Of a DNA stretch of 64,000 bases, positions 18,432 through 28,221 are shown piece by piece (the first letter of the stretch is position 1; each line of letters begins with the position of its first letter). The position numbers and the translations under genes were made by a program. The notes below the pieces were generated by a model. That model was not told the origin of the DNA, searched no databases, and saw only the letters and a list, made by a program, of their open reading frames with translations. The stretch is from Enterococcus hermanniensis. GTDB lineage: Bacteria; Bacillota; Bacilli; Lactobacillales; Enterococcaceae. The stretch spans positions 62,001-126,000 of the forward strand of contig NZ_JXKQ01000004.1 of the NCBI RefSeq assembly GCF_001885945.1. Direction: 5' to 3'.

Positions 18432-18491
18432 GGTTTTGTTGGTTTGTAAAAACCGAGTAGACAAGTTTGAAGGAATCAGGAGGATTAGGCC

Positions 18492-19424
18492 TTGAATAAT
18501 GAAGATGTAAAAAAAGCACTGACAACAAAATCAAAACGCGCCCGAATCGAACAACGTGGTCGCTTTATTAGTTTTATTTGTATCGCACTGATCGTACTTG
18601 TAGTTGGAGCGATCTTCTATTTTGTAGCTAGTAAAGGATTATCGACCTTTTTTGTAGATAAAATCAATGTATTTGACTTTTTGTTTGGTACGGTATGGAA
18701 TCCAAGTGCCACCGGACCAGATGGAAAACCAATGGTCGGGGCATTACCGTTGATTTTAGGTTCCTTCATAGTAACTTTTTTATCAGCAATCGTTGCTACG
18801 CCATTTGCTATTGGTGCCGCAGTTTTTATGACAGAAATCTCTCCAACTAAAGGTCAAAAATTTTTGCAGCCAGTAATTGAATTACTTGTTGGGATTCCTT
18901 CAGTTGTATATGGTTTTATCGGATTATCTGTAGTCGTGCCATTTATTCGCTCTATCTTTGGTGGCACCGGTTTTGGTATTTTATCAGGAACATTTGTATT
19001 GTTTGTCATGATTTTACCAACAGTCACGACGATGACAGTGGATACATTAAAATCAGTGCCCCGTCATTATCGCGAAGCTTCCTTAGCTTTAGGAGGAACA
19101 CGCTGGCAGACAATTTATAAAGTAGTACTACGGGCTGCTGTACCAGGAATTCTTACAGCTGTGGTCTTTGGGATGGCAAGGGCTTTTGGTGAAGCGTTAG
19201 CGATTCAAATGGTCATCGGGAATGCTGCATTGATGCCGACAGGCTTAACGACACCGGCGTCTACTTTGACTTCGGTTTTGACTATGGGAATCGGTAATAC
19301 GATCATGGGTACGGTTGAAAATAATGTCCTATGGTCATTGGCGTTGATCTTGTTGTTTATGTCTTTAGTTTTCAATATTTTAATTCGCTACATCGGAAAG
19401 AAAGGGGAGATAACGAATGGATAA
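18492..19424 (+). CDS. pstC: PstC, phosphate ABC transporter permease
   Basis: 310 residues; starts with TTG at 18492, with AGGAGG eight bases before it. Six membrane helices expected; the first is at about 28-48 and a short external segment (NPSATGPDGKPMVGALPL) follows. The permease EAA-type loop is visible as HYREASLALGGTRWQTIYKVVLRAAVPGI. Pairs with PstA to form the phosphate channel. It heads the run pstC-pstA-pstB-pstB-phoU and overlaps pstA by eight bases. Confidence 0.96.
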   Translation: MNNEDVKKALTTKSKRARIEQRGRFISFICIALIVLVVGAIFYFVASKGLSTFFVDKINVFDFLFGTVWNPSATGPDGKPMVGALPLILGSFIVTFLSAIVATPFAIGAAVFMTEISPTKGQKFLQPVIELLVGIPSVVYGFIGLSVVVPFIRSIFGGTGFGILSGTFVLFVMILPTVTTMTVDTLKSVPRHYREASLALGGTRWQTIYKVVLRAAVPGILTAVVFGMARAFGEALAIQMVIGNAALMPTGLTTPASTLTSVLTMGIGNTIMGTVENNVLWSLALILLFMSLVFNILIRYIGKKGEITNG

Positions 19425-20304
19425 AGCAAAACGCGCAGATAAAATCGCTACTGCAGTTCTATACGCTGTCTCAGGTTTGATCGTAGCAATTTTAGCTTTC
19501 TTATTATTGTATATTTTGATTCGTGGGTTGCCCCATGTCTCTTGGGAATTTTTAACTTCGCCTTCTAAAGCTTATCAAGAAGGTGGTGGGATCGGTATCC
19601 AGTTATTCAACTCCATTTATCTGTTGTTTATTACGATGTTGATCAGTTTGCCGATTTCATTAGGTGCCGGGATTTACTTATCAGAATACGCAAAGAAAAA
19701 CTGGGTCACTGGTTTGATTCGTACATCAATTGAGATCCTTAGCTCATTACCCTCAGTAGTAGTTGGTCTATTCGGTTTCTTGATTTTTGTTATCCAATTT
19801 GGTTATGGCTTTTCGATTCTTTCTGGAGCATTAGCCTTAACCCTCTTTAATTTACCTCTTTTAACTAGGAATATTGAAGAGTCGTTAAAAGCGATTCATT
19901 ATACCCAACGTGAAGCAGGGTTGGCTTTGGGCCTTTCACGTTGGGAAACAGTTACAAAAATTGTTGTTCCTGATGCACTACCAGGTATTTTGACGGGCGT
20001 TATTTTGAGTTCTGGTCGAATTTTTGGTGAAGCTGCTGCATTGATTTATACGGCAGGTCAAAGTGCACCGGCCTTAGATTTCACGAATTTAAATCCATTA
20101 AGTGTTTCAAGCCCGTTGAGCATTTTTCGCCAAGCAGAGACATTAGCAGTCCATATTTGGAAAATCAATACGGAAGGAACAATGCCTGATGGCAGTGCCG
20201 TTTCTGCGGGAGCTTCTGCGGTTCTGATTTTGGCAGTCTTGCTATTCAACTTTGGCGCTCGTGCCATCGGCAAACGTCTCCACAGAAGAATGACTTCTGC
20301 CTAA
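19417..20304 (+). CDS. pstA: PstA, phosphate ABC transporter permease
   Basis: 295 residues with six predicted helices. The cytoplasmic coupling loop is TQREAGLALGLSRWETVTKIVVPDALPGI. Its start lies within the end of pstC, indicating translational coupling of the two channel subunits. A 122-base gap separates it from the first pstB; that gap shows no clear terminator. Confidence 0.96.
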   Translation: MDKAKRADKIATAVLYAVSGLIVAILAFLLLYILIRGLPHVSWEFLTSPSKAYQEGGGIGIQLFNSIYLLFITMLISLPISLGAGIYLSEYAKKNWVTGLIRTSIEILSSLPSVVVGLFGFLIFVIQFGYGFSILSGALALTLFNLPLLTRNIEESLKAIHYTQREAGLALGLSRWETVTKIVVPDALPGILTGVILSSGRIFGEAAALIYTAGQSAPALDFTNLNPLSVSSPLSIFRQAETLAVHIWKINTEGTMPDGSAVSAGASAVLILAVLLFNFGARAIGKRLHRRMTSA

Positions 20305-20426
20305 TTTTCAAACGAGCCTTGTTGAAAAACGGCTGGCTGAATATAAGATATGATAAATTAATAGTAGCTAAGAAACTATTTAATAGTTGAAGAATAACAC
20401 GATCATTCTGAGCAAGGAGAAATTCG

Positions 20427-21227
20427 ATGAAAGAATACAATTGGGAGGAACGTAATATTATCAGAATGCCTGGTGAAATTGCGTTGCACACAGAAGACCT
20501 ACATGTTTATTATGGCAGCAATGAAGCGATCAAAGGTGTTGATTTGGAATTTGAAAAAAATAAAATCACTGCCTTGATCGGTCCTTCAGGCTGTGGGAAA
20601 TCCACCTATCTACGCTCATTAAATCGTATGAACGATGGTATTGCTAGTGCGAGTGTGACTGGAAAAATCGTTTATAAAGATGTCGATGTGAATGCATCTA
20701 ATATTGATGTTTATGAAATGCGCAAACGAATCGGGATGGTCTTCCAACGACCAAATCCATTTAGTAAATCGATTCGTGAAAATATCACGTTTGCTTTAAA
20801 ACAACATGGCTTAAAAGATAAAAAGCAATTAGACGAGATCGTGGAAACAAGTCTGAAACAAGCGGCTTTGTGGGATCAAGTAAAAGACAATTTAGATAAA
20901 AGTGCTTTGGCACTTTCTGGTGGTCAACAACAACGTTTGTGTATCGCTCGCGCAGTAGCAATGAAACCAGATATTCTATTATTAGATGAGCCTGCAAGTG
21001 CCTTGGATCCGATCTCTACTGGAACAGTAGAAGAAACATTGATTAAATTAAAAGAAGACTACACGATCATCATTGTGACGCATAATATGCAACAAGCAGC
21101 ACGGATCAGTGATTACACCGCCTTTTTCTATTTAGGCAATGTAATCGAATACGATGCAACACCAAAAATCTTCACCCGACCTAAGATTCAAGCGACAGAA
21201 GATTATGTATCAGGACATTTTGGTTAA
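20427..21227 (+). CDS. pstB: PstB, phosphate ABC transporter ATPase (first copy)
   Basis: 266 residues. Walker [21 protein letters not shown]-loop [15 protein letters not shown], signature [14 protein letters not shown] and Walker [14 protein letters not shown] are all intact. It has an N-terminal extension of about 15 residues compared with the second copy. The Asp-Glu-Pro-Ala form (DEPASALD) distinguishes it from the second copy's DEPTSALD. Tandem pstB genes are usual in this order of bacteria (pstBA/pstBB in Bacillus). The second copy starts 17 bases later. Confidence 0.95.
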   Translation: MKEYNWEERNIIRMPGEIALHTEDLHVYYGSNEAIKGVDLEFEKNKITALIGPSGCGKSTYLRSLNRMNDGIASASVTGKIVYKDVDVNASNIDVYEMRKRIGMVFQRPNPFSKSIRENITFALKQHGLKDKKQLDEIVETSLKQAALWDQVKDNLDKSALALSGGQQQRLCIARAVAMKPDILLLDEPASALDPISTGTVEETLIKLKEDYTIIIVTHNMQQAARISDYTAFFYLGNVIEYDATPKIFTRPKIQATEDYVSGHFG

Positions 21228-21244
21228 GAGACGGAGGAAATTGA

Positions 21245-22000
21245 ATGTCGAAGATTATTACTTCAAAAGACCTTCATTTATACTATGGTAAAAAAGAAGC
21301 GTTAAAAGGCATCGATATGGAAATCGAAAAAGGCGAAATCACTGCAATGATCGGTCCTTCTGGTTGTGGAAAGTCTACTTACTTACGTTCATTGAACCGG
21401 ATGAACGATTTGATTCCTAGTGTAACGATTACTGGTAGCGTGATGTATAAAGGAAAAGATATCTATAGCCCGAAGACAGACACGGTAGAGCTACGCAAAG
21501 AAATCGGGATGGTCTTTCAGCAACCCAATCCATTTCCATTTTCTATTTACGAGAACGTTATTTATGGGTTAAAATTAAAAGGCGAAAAAGACAAAAATAA
21601 ATTGGACCAAGTAGTCGAAGAGAGTTTGAAAGCCGCTTCTGTCTGGAACGATGTGAAGGATAAATTACATGAAAGTGCGTTGTCATTATCTGGCGGACAG
21701 CAACAACGGGTATGTATCGCACGAGTATTAGCAGTTAATCCAGAAGTTATTTTGATGGATGAACCGACGAGTGCTTTGGATCCAGTTTCAACCGGTAAAA
21801 TCGAAAATATGCTATTAGAGTTGAAAGAAAATTATACGATCATTATCGTGACACACAACATGTCACAAGCCTCACGTATCTCTGATCGTACCGCTTTCTT
21901 TTTACAAGGTGAGTTGATTGAATTCGATAAAACTAAGAAAATTTTCTTGGATCCGGCAAAACAAGAGACAGAGGATTATATTTCAGGTAAGTTTGGCTAG
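21245..22000 (+). CDS. pstB: PstB, phosphate ABC transporter ATPase (second copy)
   Basis: 251 residues, close paralogue of the preceding gene and of normal PstB length. Walker [41 protein letters not shown] and [13 protein letters not shown]. Ribosome binding site GGAGG. Whether the two ATPases work as alternatives or as a heterodimer cannot be told from sequence; both keep every catalytic motif. Confidence 0.95.
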   Translation: MSKIITSKDLHLYYGKKEALKGIDMEIEKGEITAMIGPSGCGKSTYLRSLNRMNDLIPSVTITGSVMYKGKDIYSPKTDTVELRKEIGMVFQQPNPFPFSIYENVIYGLKLKGEKDKNKLDQVVEESLKAASVWNDVKDKLHESALSLSGGQQQRVCIARVLAVNPEVILMDEPTSALDPVSTGKIENMLLELKENYTIIIVTHNMSQASRISDRTAFFLQGELIEFDKTKKIFLDPAKQETEDYISGKFG

Positions 22001-22071
22001 TAGTTATTTTCAGATAGAACCTTAGATAGGTGAAATTAATTCGTTTAACATTATACTGAAGGAGGGCAACG

Positions 22072-22749
22072 ATGTTACGTACACAATTTGAAGAAGATTT
22101 ATTGAATCTTCACAATCAGTTCTACGAGATGGGTATGATGGTTTCGAGCGCTGTGCATAAATCTGTTCGTTCATATATCGACCATGATAAGAAATTAGCA
22201 CAAGAGGTAATCGACCATGATATTGAAATCAATAATATGGAAGTTAAGTTAGAGAAGAAAAGTTTTGAGATGATCGCGTTACAGCAACCAGTCACAACGG
22301 ATCTAAGAACGATCATTACGATCATGAAAGCCAGCTCAGATTTGGAACGGATGGGAGATCATGCAGTTTCAGTCGCTAAATCAACGATCCGCTTGAAAGG
22401 TTTGCCGCGTATTCTAGAAGTTGAAAAAGAAATCAATGAAATGTCTAACTACGTGAAAAAAATGGTTGATAATGTACTAGTTGCTTATGTTAAAACGGAC
22501 CAAAAAGATGCACGAATGATTGCACAAATGGATGAACGGGTAAATGATTATTTCCAAAAAATTTATGATATGACTACGAATACGATGGAAAAAGAATCGG
22601 ATACGATCATCAGTGGAACAGATTATTTACATGTGGCCGGTTATTTAGAACGCGTAGGCGATTATGTAACTAATATTTGTGAATGGATCGTTTACTTAGC
22701 AACAGGAAAAATCACTGAATTAAATAGTAATCATAACGAGAATTTTTAA
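22072..22749 (+). CDS. phoU: PhoU, phosphate-signalling regulator
   Basis: 225 residues of two helical PhoU repeats. Each repeat carries a metal-binding E/DxxxD type helix: ASSDLERMGDHAVSVAKS (about residues 84-101) and GYLERVGDYVTNICEW (about 186-201). PhoU links transporter state to the phosphate-sensing kinase and restrains Pst uptake. It closes the pst run and is followed by a terminator. Confidence 0.95.
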   Translation: MLRTQFEEDLLNLHNQFYEMGMMVSSAVHKSVRSYIDHDKKLAQEVIDHDIEINNMEVKLEKKSFEMIALQQPVTTDLRTIITIMKASSDLERMGDHAVSVAKSTIRLKGLPRILEVEKEINEMSNYVKKMVDNVLVAYVKTDQKDARMIAQMDERVNDYFQKIYDMTTNTMEKESDTIISGTDYLHVAGYLERVGDYVTNICEWIVYLATGKITELNSNHNENF

Positions 22750-22754
22750 GTTTG

Positions 22755-22785
22755 AAAAGATAGGAAAACTTCCTATCTTTTTTTG
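22755..22785 (+). terminator. phoU/pst terminator
   Basis: AAAGATAGGAA pairs with TTCCTATCTTT around a short loop, then continues into T residues. Confidence 0.88.
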
Positions 22786-22827
22786 TATCCCTCTAGCTAT
22801 TTAGGAAGTCCGATAAAAAGATGGGTC

Positions 22828-22845
22828 TTTAGTCCTATGACAAAT
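22828..22845. promoter_or_regulatory. Candidate LiaR operator at liaX
   Basis: Imperfect dyad TTTAGTC-ctat-GACAAAT overlaps the -35 element of the liaX promoter. In enterococci liaXYZ is the main target of the LiaR response regulator, so this dyad is the natural candidate; the exact LiaR consensus was not checked. Confidence 0.45.
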
Positions 22846-22865
22846 GATCAAAAAGAAGGCATAAT
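22837..22865 (+). promoter_or_regulatory. liaX promoter
   Basis: ATGACA at 22837-22842 and CATAAT at 22860-22865 with a 17-base spacer, 52 bases before the liaX start. Confidence 0.6.
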
Positions 22866-22916
22866 ATGTAATGTAAACAACAGTAATGTATTTGCTTTTT
22901 GAAGGAGGCAATTTCT

Positions 22917-24452
22917 ATGAATGAAAGACAACGAATTTTAGAATTAGTCAAAAAAGGAATCTTATCGACTGAAGAAGGTTTAGATTTATTAGAAAGTATG
23001 GCCAAGGCGAAGGATGAAGCGCAGATCAAACAAGCTGCAGACAAAGTCGATTCTTATCATCGCGACCAAACTAGCAATGAAACAGAAGATGATCAACAAA
23101 CAGCTTCTCGTTCTGACGAACAGGACTTGGAAGATCTTGAAGCTTACTTTGACGATCTAGCAACGGAAGCCAATCATTTATCGGCTCACCTTGATGAGAT
23201 CAATCAACAAAAGAAAGAATTACAAGCAGCACTTCATGAAAAAGAAGAAGTATTGATGGAATTGGATACCAAAGAAGAGCTTGATACCTTATCTGAAGAA
23301 GATGAAAGTATCCGTAAAACTGTGGCTGAAGAAGTGAAGGACTTAAAAGCGCAGATTGCTGAATTAGAATCCGATGCGGATGATCAAGAAGAACAATTGA
23401 AAAATATTCAAGATAACCAAAATAATACTCGCAAAGAACGGGCGCGCGCACGTTTTGATATTCCTGATGATTTAAAAGATCAAGCCAGTGAAACATTCAA
23501 TCAAATGAGCGAAAAATTAGGTGAAGCTGGGATTCAATTAGGTCGTTTGATGAAGAAAACATTCAAGACTGTTTCGGAGACCGTCGAAGAAAACGTTGAC
23601 TGGAAAGATTTCAACCTAAAAGTTCCTGGTTTAGTAACTTCTAAGTTTGAGCATCAATTTTTATATACGGATGTGGAACCAACCTTGTTGGATATCAAGT
23701 TAGCGAATGGAAAGGTAACTTTGAAATCTTGGGATGACGAAGCCATCAAGGTCGACGCCAAAGTAAAACTTTATGGTAAAATGAATGAAGCAAGTCCGTT
23801 GCAATCGTTGATGGAACGGAGTCAGATCGAAGTAAATGATGAACATATCTCATTTCAAATTCCTAACAAACGTGTTCAAGCAGATCTAGTCTTTTATTTA
23901 CCAAAACGTACGTATGATCACGTGGCAGTTAAATTATTGAATGGTGATTTGATTGTTGAGGAATTAGATGCCAAAGATGTTTATGCTAAATCGACGAATG
24001 GGCACATTGATTTTGAAAAAGTCAATGCAACGATGGTAGAGATCCAAGGTGTAAATGGAAATATCGACATTGATGAGGGCGATATTTTAGACTCAATCAT
24101 TGAAACCGTCAATGGAACAATTACAACAAAAGCAGCTATTCAAAACTATGGTATCTCATTAGTTAATGGAGATATCAAAGTAACCGCAGGACATCCGAAT
24201 TTACAAAAAATCAAAGCGAGCTCGGTTAATGGAAATGTAAAAGTATCCGTTAGTAAAGAAATCGGATTAGAAGGTGTGGCTAAGACAAGCCTGGGCAGCA
24301 TTAATGATCGTTTATCAGATTATGAAGTTGTTCGTGAGAAAAAAGAAAAAACCAACCGTTTGTTGCAATTCCGTCGAGTAGCTGATGAAATGGCTAAACT
24401 GGATCTAGCAACAACAACAGGGAGTATATTCTTGAAAGATTTCGATAAATAA
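22917..24452 (+). CDS. liaX: LiaX, surface antimicrobial-peptide/daptomycin-sensing protein
   Basis: 511 residues; ATG 22917 follows GAAGGAGG. The N-terminus MNERQRILELVKKGILSTEEGLDLLE is the short helical motif typical of this group. A highly charged coiled-coil region (about 75-180) leads to a beta-rich DUF4097 domain with recurring Asn-Gly turns (NGDLIVEEL, NGHIDFEKV, NGNIDIDEG, NGTITTKA, NGDIKVTAG, NGNVKVSV). In E. faecalis LiaX is exposed at the surface, its N-terminal part senses daptomycin and host peptides and its C-terminal part restrains the LiaFSR response. No classical signal peptide is visible. It leads the liaX-liaY-liaZ operon. Confidence 0.9.
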   Translation: MNERQRILELVKKGILSTEEGLDLLESMAKAKDEAQIKQAADKVDSYHRDQTSNETEDDQQTASRSDEQDLEDLEAYFDDLATEANHLSAHLDEINQQKKELQAALHEKEEVLMELDTKEELDTLSEEDESIRKTVAEEVKDLKAQIAELESDADDQEEQLKNIQDNQNNTRKERARARFDIPDDLKDQASETFNQMSEKLGEAGIQLGRLMKKTFKTVSETVEENVDWKDFNLKVPGLVTSKFEHQFLYTDVEPTLLDIKLANGKVTLKSWDDEAIKVDAKVKLYGKMNEASPLQSLMERSQIEVNDEHISFQIPNKRVQADLVFYLPKRTYDHVAVKLLNGDLIVEELDAKDVYAKSTNGHIDFEKVNATMVEIQGVNGNIDIDEGDILDSIIETVNGTITTKAAIQNYGISLVNGDIKVTAGHPNLQKIKASSVNGNVKVSVSKEIGLEGVAKTSLGSINDRLSDYEVVREKKEKTNRLLQFRRVADEMAKLDLATTTGSIFLKDFDK

Positions 24453-24477
24453 GAAATAATAAGGAAGGAAGATTCAT

Positions 24478-24795
24478 ATGCAAAAAAGATTACAAAAGTC
24501 ACGATCAAATGTGGTATTAACCGGTACCCTTGCTGGTATCGCAGAATTCTTCGGAATTGATCCTACTATCGTACGAGTGATTTATGTTTTCTTGAGTTTT
24601 GGTTTGATCGGCGCACCGGTCATCTTATATATCTTGTTGGCACTTGTGATCCCAGCAGGCTCAAGAAAAAGCGATTCTTATGGACACAATAACCCCTATT
24701 ATGGGAACAATAATTACAATAAGTTTGAAAAAAAATCGTCTACTCAACGCAAAAAAGCGGAGAAAATCGACGATGATGACTGGAGCGACTTTTAA
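24478..24795 (+). CDS. liaY: LiaY, PspC-domain membrane protein
   Basis: 105 residues. The PspC domain occupies the first 60 (LQKSRSNVVLTGTLAGIAEFFGIDPTIVRVIYVFLSF...ILLALVIP), with one to two membrane helices; a Tyr/Asn- and then Lys/Asp-rich tail (YGHNNPYYGNNNYN) follows. LiaY links LiaX and membrane remodelling, including cardiolipin redistribution, in E. faecalis. Ribosome binding site AAGGAAGG; its stop codon overlaps the liaZ start. Confidence 0.88.
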   Translation: MQKRLQKSRSNVVLTGTLAGIAEFFGIDPTIVRVIYVFLSFGLIGAPVILYILLALVIPAGSRKSDSYGHNNPYYGNNNYNKFEKKSSTQRKKAEKIDDDDWSDF

Positions 24796-25160
24796 TGACT
24801 TACCTACAGCGCTTAATAGCTAATACATTGATTTTTATTTCATTGTCCGTACTCTTTCCACAACAAGTTTTTGTAGAAAGTTTAACGATGGCTATTGCCG
24901 CAAGCTTTGTTCTATCCTTACTAAATACGCTAGTCAAGCCAATTTTAACATTGCTTTCGCTACCGTTGAATATTTTAACGTTTGGATTGTTCAGCTTTGT
25001 GATCAGCGCTGGTATGTTGCAATTGACTTCCCACTTATTAGGAAATTATCGTTTTGGTTTCTCAAGTTTTGGTGTTTCGATTTTAGTTTCGATCGTTATG
25101 GCGATCATCAATGGAATCGTCTCCGAACATAATATGGATAAATACACGGATAGACATTAA
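24795..25160 (+). CDS. liaZ: LiaZ, phage-holin-family membrane protein
   Basis: 121 residues with four predicted helices (about 7-25, 30-50, 53-75, 88-110), belonging to the mycobacterial-type phage holin/DUF superfamily 4_TM group. Third gene of liaXYZ; its start overlaps the liaY stop. There is no lysin or phage gene nearby, so this is not a phage holin in function. Its stop codon lies in the loop of the operon terminator. Confidence 0.86.
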   Translation: MTYLQRLIANTLIFISLSVLFPQQVFVESLTMAIAASFVLSLLNTLVKPILTLLSLPLNILTFGLFSFVISAGMLQLTSHLLGNYRFGFSSFGVSILVSIVMAIINGIVSEHNMDKYTDRH

Positions 25161-25175
25161 GTCTATCCGTTTTTG
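25146..25175 (+). terminator. liaXYZ terminator
   Basis: ACGGATAGAC / GTCTATCCGT with loop ATTAA containing the liaZ stop codon, then TTTT. Confidence 0.85.
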
Positions 25176-25300
25176 CTTTAGTGTTTGCCAGTGTTCAATT
25201 TATAGAGCGCTTTTTTTATTGTATCAGATAGTATCATCAACCTAGTCACTCTCTTGATAAAATGATAAAATAGAGCGGTAGTGTAGAAAAGAGGGATAAT

Positions 25301-26236
25301 ATGGCTGAAACAGTAAAAGTAAAAGAACTTGTTGAAAAACTTTCGTTGGAAGTAGTAACTGGTGATGAAGAAAGCTTGGAACGAGTGATTACCACAGGGG
25401 ATATCTCACGTCCAGGGCTAGAATTGACTGGTTATTTCAATTATTATTCCCACGATCGTTTACAACTTTTTGGAAATAAAGAAATCACATTTGCAGAGCG
25501 AATGATTCCTGAAGAGCGACTAATGGTGTTGCGTCGGATGTGCAGTGATGATACACCTGCATTTATTATTTCCCGTGGATTAACACCACCTAAGGAAATG
25601 ATCCAAGCAGCAAGTGAACGAAACATTCCGGTCTTGAGTTCGCCGATTTCAACATCGCGTTTGCTTGGAGAAATCTCAAGTTTCCTAAATGGAGGATTGG
25701 CTCCACGGACAAGTGTCCATGGTGTGCTAGTCGATGTATATGGACTAGGTGTTTTGATCCAAGGGGATAGTGGTATCGGGAAAAGTGAAACAGCTTTAGA
25801 ATTAGTGAAACGAGGCCATCGTCTGATTGCCGATGATCGAGTGGATGTTTATCAACAAGATGAATTAACCCTTGTGGGTGAACCACCAAGAATTTTACAG
25901 CATTTGATCGAGATTCGAGGAATCGGAATCATTGATGTTATGAATTTATTCGGTGCTAGTGCCGTTCGCGGATCAATGCCAGTACAACTAGTTGTATACT
26001 TAGAAAATTGGTCGAAAGATAAGAAGTATGACCGTTTAGGTAGTGGGAATACGGAAGTCGAAATCGCCGAAGTCAAAGTTCCACAAGTTAAGATCCCAGT
26101 AAAAACGGGTCGAAATGTGGCGATCATTATTGAAGTAGCTGCGATGAATTTCCGTGCACGCACGATGGGATATGACGCAACAAAGACCTTTGAAAATCGT
26201 TTGACTCAATTAATCGAAGAAAATTCAGGGCAGTAA
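25301..26236 (+). CDS. hprK: HPr kinase/phosphorylase
   Basis: 311 residues. Bifunctional sensor that phosphorylates HPr on Ser46 when fructose bisphosphate and ATP are high and reverses this with phosphate; HPr-Ser-P is the CcpA co-repressor. The P-loop GDSGIGKSE lies at about residue 153-161, followed by the family signature [22 protein letters not shown] (about 203-224). It starts the hprK-lgt pair, with one base between the hprK stop and lgt start. A TAAAAT -10 element lies at 25266-25271. Confidence 0.97.
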   Translation: MAETVKVKELVEKLSLEVVTGDEESLERVITTGDISRPGLELTGYFNYYSHDRLQLFGNKEITFAERMIPEERLMVLRRMCSDDTPAFIISRGLTPPKEMIQAASERNIPVLSSPISTSRLLGEISSFLNGGLAPRTSVHGVLVDVYGLGVLIQGDSGIGKSETALELVKRGHRLIADDRVDVYQQDELTLVGEPPRILQHLIEIRGIGIIDVMNLFGASAVRGSMPVQLVVYLENWSKDKKYDRLGSGNTEVEIAEVKVPQVKIPVKTGRNVAIIIEVAAMNFRARTMGYDATKTFENRLTQLIEENSGQ

Positions 26237-26237
26237 G

Positions 26238-27068
26238 ATGGCTGGGCAAGTAAATCGCGTAGCATTTGAGTTATTTGGTCTTCAAATCTATTGGTATGCG
26301 ATCATTATTGTTTCAGGTATTGCCTTGGCTTTATGGTTAGCAAGTCGTGAAGCTATCAGAGTTGGCTTAAAAGAAGATGATATGACGAATTTTATTTTAT
26401 GGGGATTGCCAATCGCGATCATTGGTGCACGCTTGTATTATATTTTATTTGATTTAGGCCCCTATTTAGCAGATCCGATTCAAATATTCAATATTCGAAG
26501 TGGCGGGCTAGCGATTTATGGTGGGTTGATTGCAGCGATCATTGTATTGATCTTTTATACCCGTCATCATTTTATTGATCCGTGGCTTTTCCTGGATGTT
26601 GTAGCGCCGAGTGTTATTATTGCTCAGGCAATTGGACGTTGGGGAAATTTTATGAATCATGAGGCTCACGGTGGTGCGACTACCCGACAATTTTTAGAAA
26701 ATCTCCATTTACCACAATTTATTATTGATAATATGTATATCGATGGCGCCTATCGTCAGCCGACTTTCTTATACGAATCAATGTGGAGCTTACTAGGCTT
26801 CATCGTCATTATTTTATTACGAAAAAAGCTGTCGCTAAAACGTGGCGAAATCTTTTTAACTTATGTTACGTGGTATAGTTTTGGTCGCTTCTTTATTGAA
26901 GGGATGCGGACAGATAGTCTATATTTATTTGGCGGTATTCGTGTATCGCAAATGTTATCGTTAATTCTTTTTGTAGGCGCCATCATCTTATTGGTTTATC
27001 GCCGCAAAAAGTTAGTAACTATCAAGCCTTATGAGCGTGATAAAGGACCTAATCAAGCTTTAATTTAG
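26238..27068 (+). CDS. lgt: Prolipoprotein diacylglyceryl transferase
   Basis: 276 residues, about seven membrane helices. The Lgt signature [14 protein letters not shown] (about residues 133-146) is present, as are the [12 protein letters not shown] loop and the early [10 protein letters not shown] block. It moves diacylglycerol from phosphatidylglycerol to lipobox cysteines such as that of PstS. Start directly follows hprK. Confidence 0.96.
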   Translation: MAGQVNRVAFELFGLQIYWYAIIIVSGIALALWLASREAIRVGLKEDDMTNFILWGLPIAIIGARLYYILFDLGPYLADPIQIFNIRSGGLAIYGGLIAAIIVLIFYTRHHFIDPWLFLDVVAPSVIIAQAIGRWGNFMNHEAHGGATTRQFLENLHLPQFIIDNMYIDGAYRQPTFLYESMWSLLGFIVIILLRKKLSLKRGEIFLTYVTWYSFGRFFIEGMRTDSLYLFGGIRVSQMLSLILFVGAIILLVYRRKKLVTIKPYERDKGPNQALI

Positions 27069-27188
27069 GACATATCTAATGTTATCTATGCTATGATATT
27101 AGAAAAGCAAATCAACACAGGGAATCATTATGATCGTCTCATTTTTTAAATGAACACATCCCTTAATAGAAACTAGGAGGAAATCTCT

Positions 27189-28199
27189 GTGAAACAAAAA
27201 GTTGCAGTTTTAGGACCAGGATCTTGGGGAACTGCGTTAGCGCAAGTGCTTGCTGAAAATGGTCATGAAGTAAGACTCTGGGGAAATAACGTAGCACAAA
27301 TCAATGAAATCAATACGTATCATACCAATCGTCATTATCTTCCAGATTTAAAAATTCCAGAAACAATTAAAGGCGAAACAGAATTAAAAGCTGCCGTTAA
27401 AGATGTGGATGCCGTATTATTTGTAGTTCCAACAAAAGCCATTCGCGCAGTAGCAAAAGAATTTTCTCAAGTAGCAGAAAATCAACCAGTAATCATTCAT
27501 GCAAGCAAAGGACTAGAACAAGGCTCGCACAAACGTATTTCTGAAGTTTTAACAGAAGAAATCGCAGCAGAACATCGTAAGGGCGTAGTTGTTCTTTCTG
27601 GACCAAGTCATGCTGAGGAAGTCGCAGTCCATGATATTACAACAATCACCGCGGCGTGCGAAGATAGAAAACTAGCAGAATATGTTCAAAAACTATTTAT
27701 GAATGATTATTTCCGGATTTATACAAATCCTGATGTGATTGGTGTGGAAACCGGAGCTGCATTAAAAAATATCATTGCTTTAGGTGCAGGTGCTTTGCAT
27801 GGCCTTTCTTACGGTGACGATGCTAAAGCAGCCATCATGACTCGAGGATTAGCAGAAATCAGTCGTTTAGGTGTAGCAATGGGTGCTAATCCATTGACTT
27901 TTATTGGATTAAGCGGCGTTGGTGATCTGATTGTAACTTGTACTTCTGTCCATTCACGCAACTGGCGTGCTGGAAATTTATTAGGTAAAGGTCATAAACT
28001 TGATGAAGTATTAGAAAATATGGGTATGATCGTAGAAGGTGTTTCAACAACAAAAGCGGCTAAAGAATTAGCAGATCGTTTAGATGTAAGTATGCCGATC
28101 ACTGAAACGATCTATGATGTACTTTACAATGATAAAGATGTTCGAGAAGCGTGTCGTGAACTGATGACACGTGAAGGGACATTTGAAAATGAATTTTAA
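27189..28199 (+). CDS. gpsA: Glycerol-3-phosphate dehydrogenase [NAD(P)+]
   Basis: 336 residues; starts at GTG 27189 after AGGAGG. Rossmann motif [22 protein letters not shown] (residues 7-28), substrate block [18 protein letters not shown] (about 188-205) and [12 protein letters not shown] (about 240-251) are intact. It makes sn-glycerol-3-phosphate for phospholipid synthesis. The 120-base gap after lgt shows no terminator. Confidence 0.96.
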   Translation: MKQKVAVLGPGSWGTALAQVLAENGHEVRLWGNNVAQINEINTYHTNRHYLPDLKIPETIKGETELKAAVKDVDAVLFVVPTKAIRAVAKEFSQVAENQPVIIHASKGLEQGSHKRISEVLTEEIAAEHRKGVVVLSGPSHAEEVAVHDITTITAACEDRKLAEYVQKLFMNDYFRIYTNPDVIGVETGAALKNIIALGAGALHGLSYGDDAKAAIMTRGLAEISRLGVAMGANPLTFIGLSGVGDLIVTCTSVHSRNWRAGNLLGKGHKLDEVLENMGMIVEGVSTTKAAKELADRLDVSMPITETIYDVLYNDKDVREACRELMTREGTFENEF

Positions 28200-28221
28200 T
28201 AGAAAGAGTGGGATAGTAGAT

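Larger units (their letters stand above)
18109..18491 (+). other. pstS-pstC intergenic region with structured segment
   Basis: This 383-base gap has three parts. From 18109 to 18242 there is no convincing open frame but potential local structure (for example GGCCGG...CCG...GCC around 18212-18234). A perfect 15-base-pair terminator lies at 18243-18286. The remainder (18290-18491) holds the Pho-box-like repeats and likely promoter of pstC. The first part could be the pstS 3' untranslated region or a small RNA; the sequence does not decide. Confidence 0.6.

Noticed and set aside
20305-20426. Terminator between pstA and the first pstB
   Set aside because: AGCC...GGCT can pair around 20315-20335 but the stem is short and no T-run follows; the pst genes are treated as one transcript here.
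24795-25160. Prophage holin
   Set aside because: The phage-holin-family protein lies in liaXYZ, overlaps liaY and has no lysin or phage genes around it; it is the cellular LiaZ.
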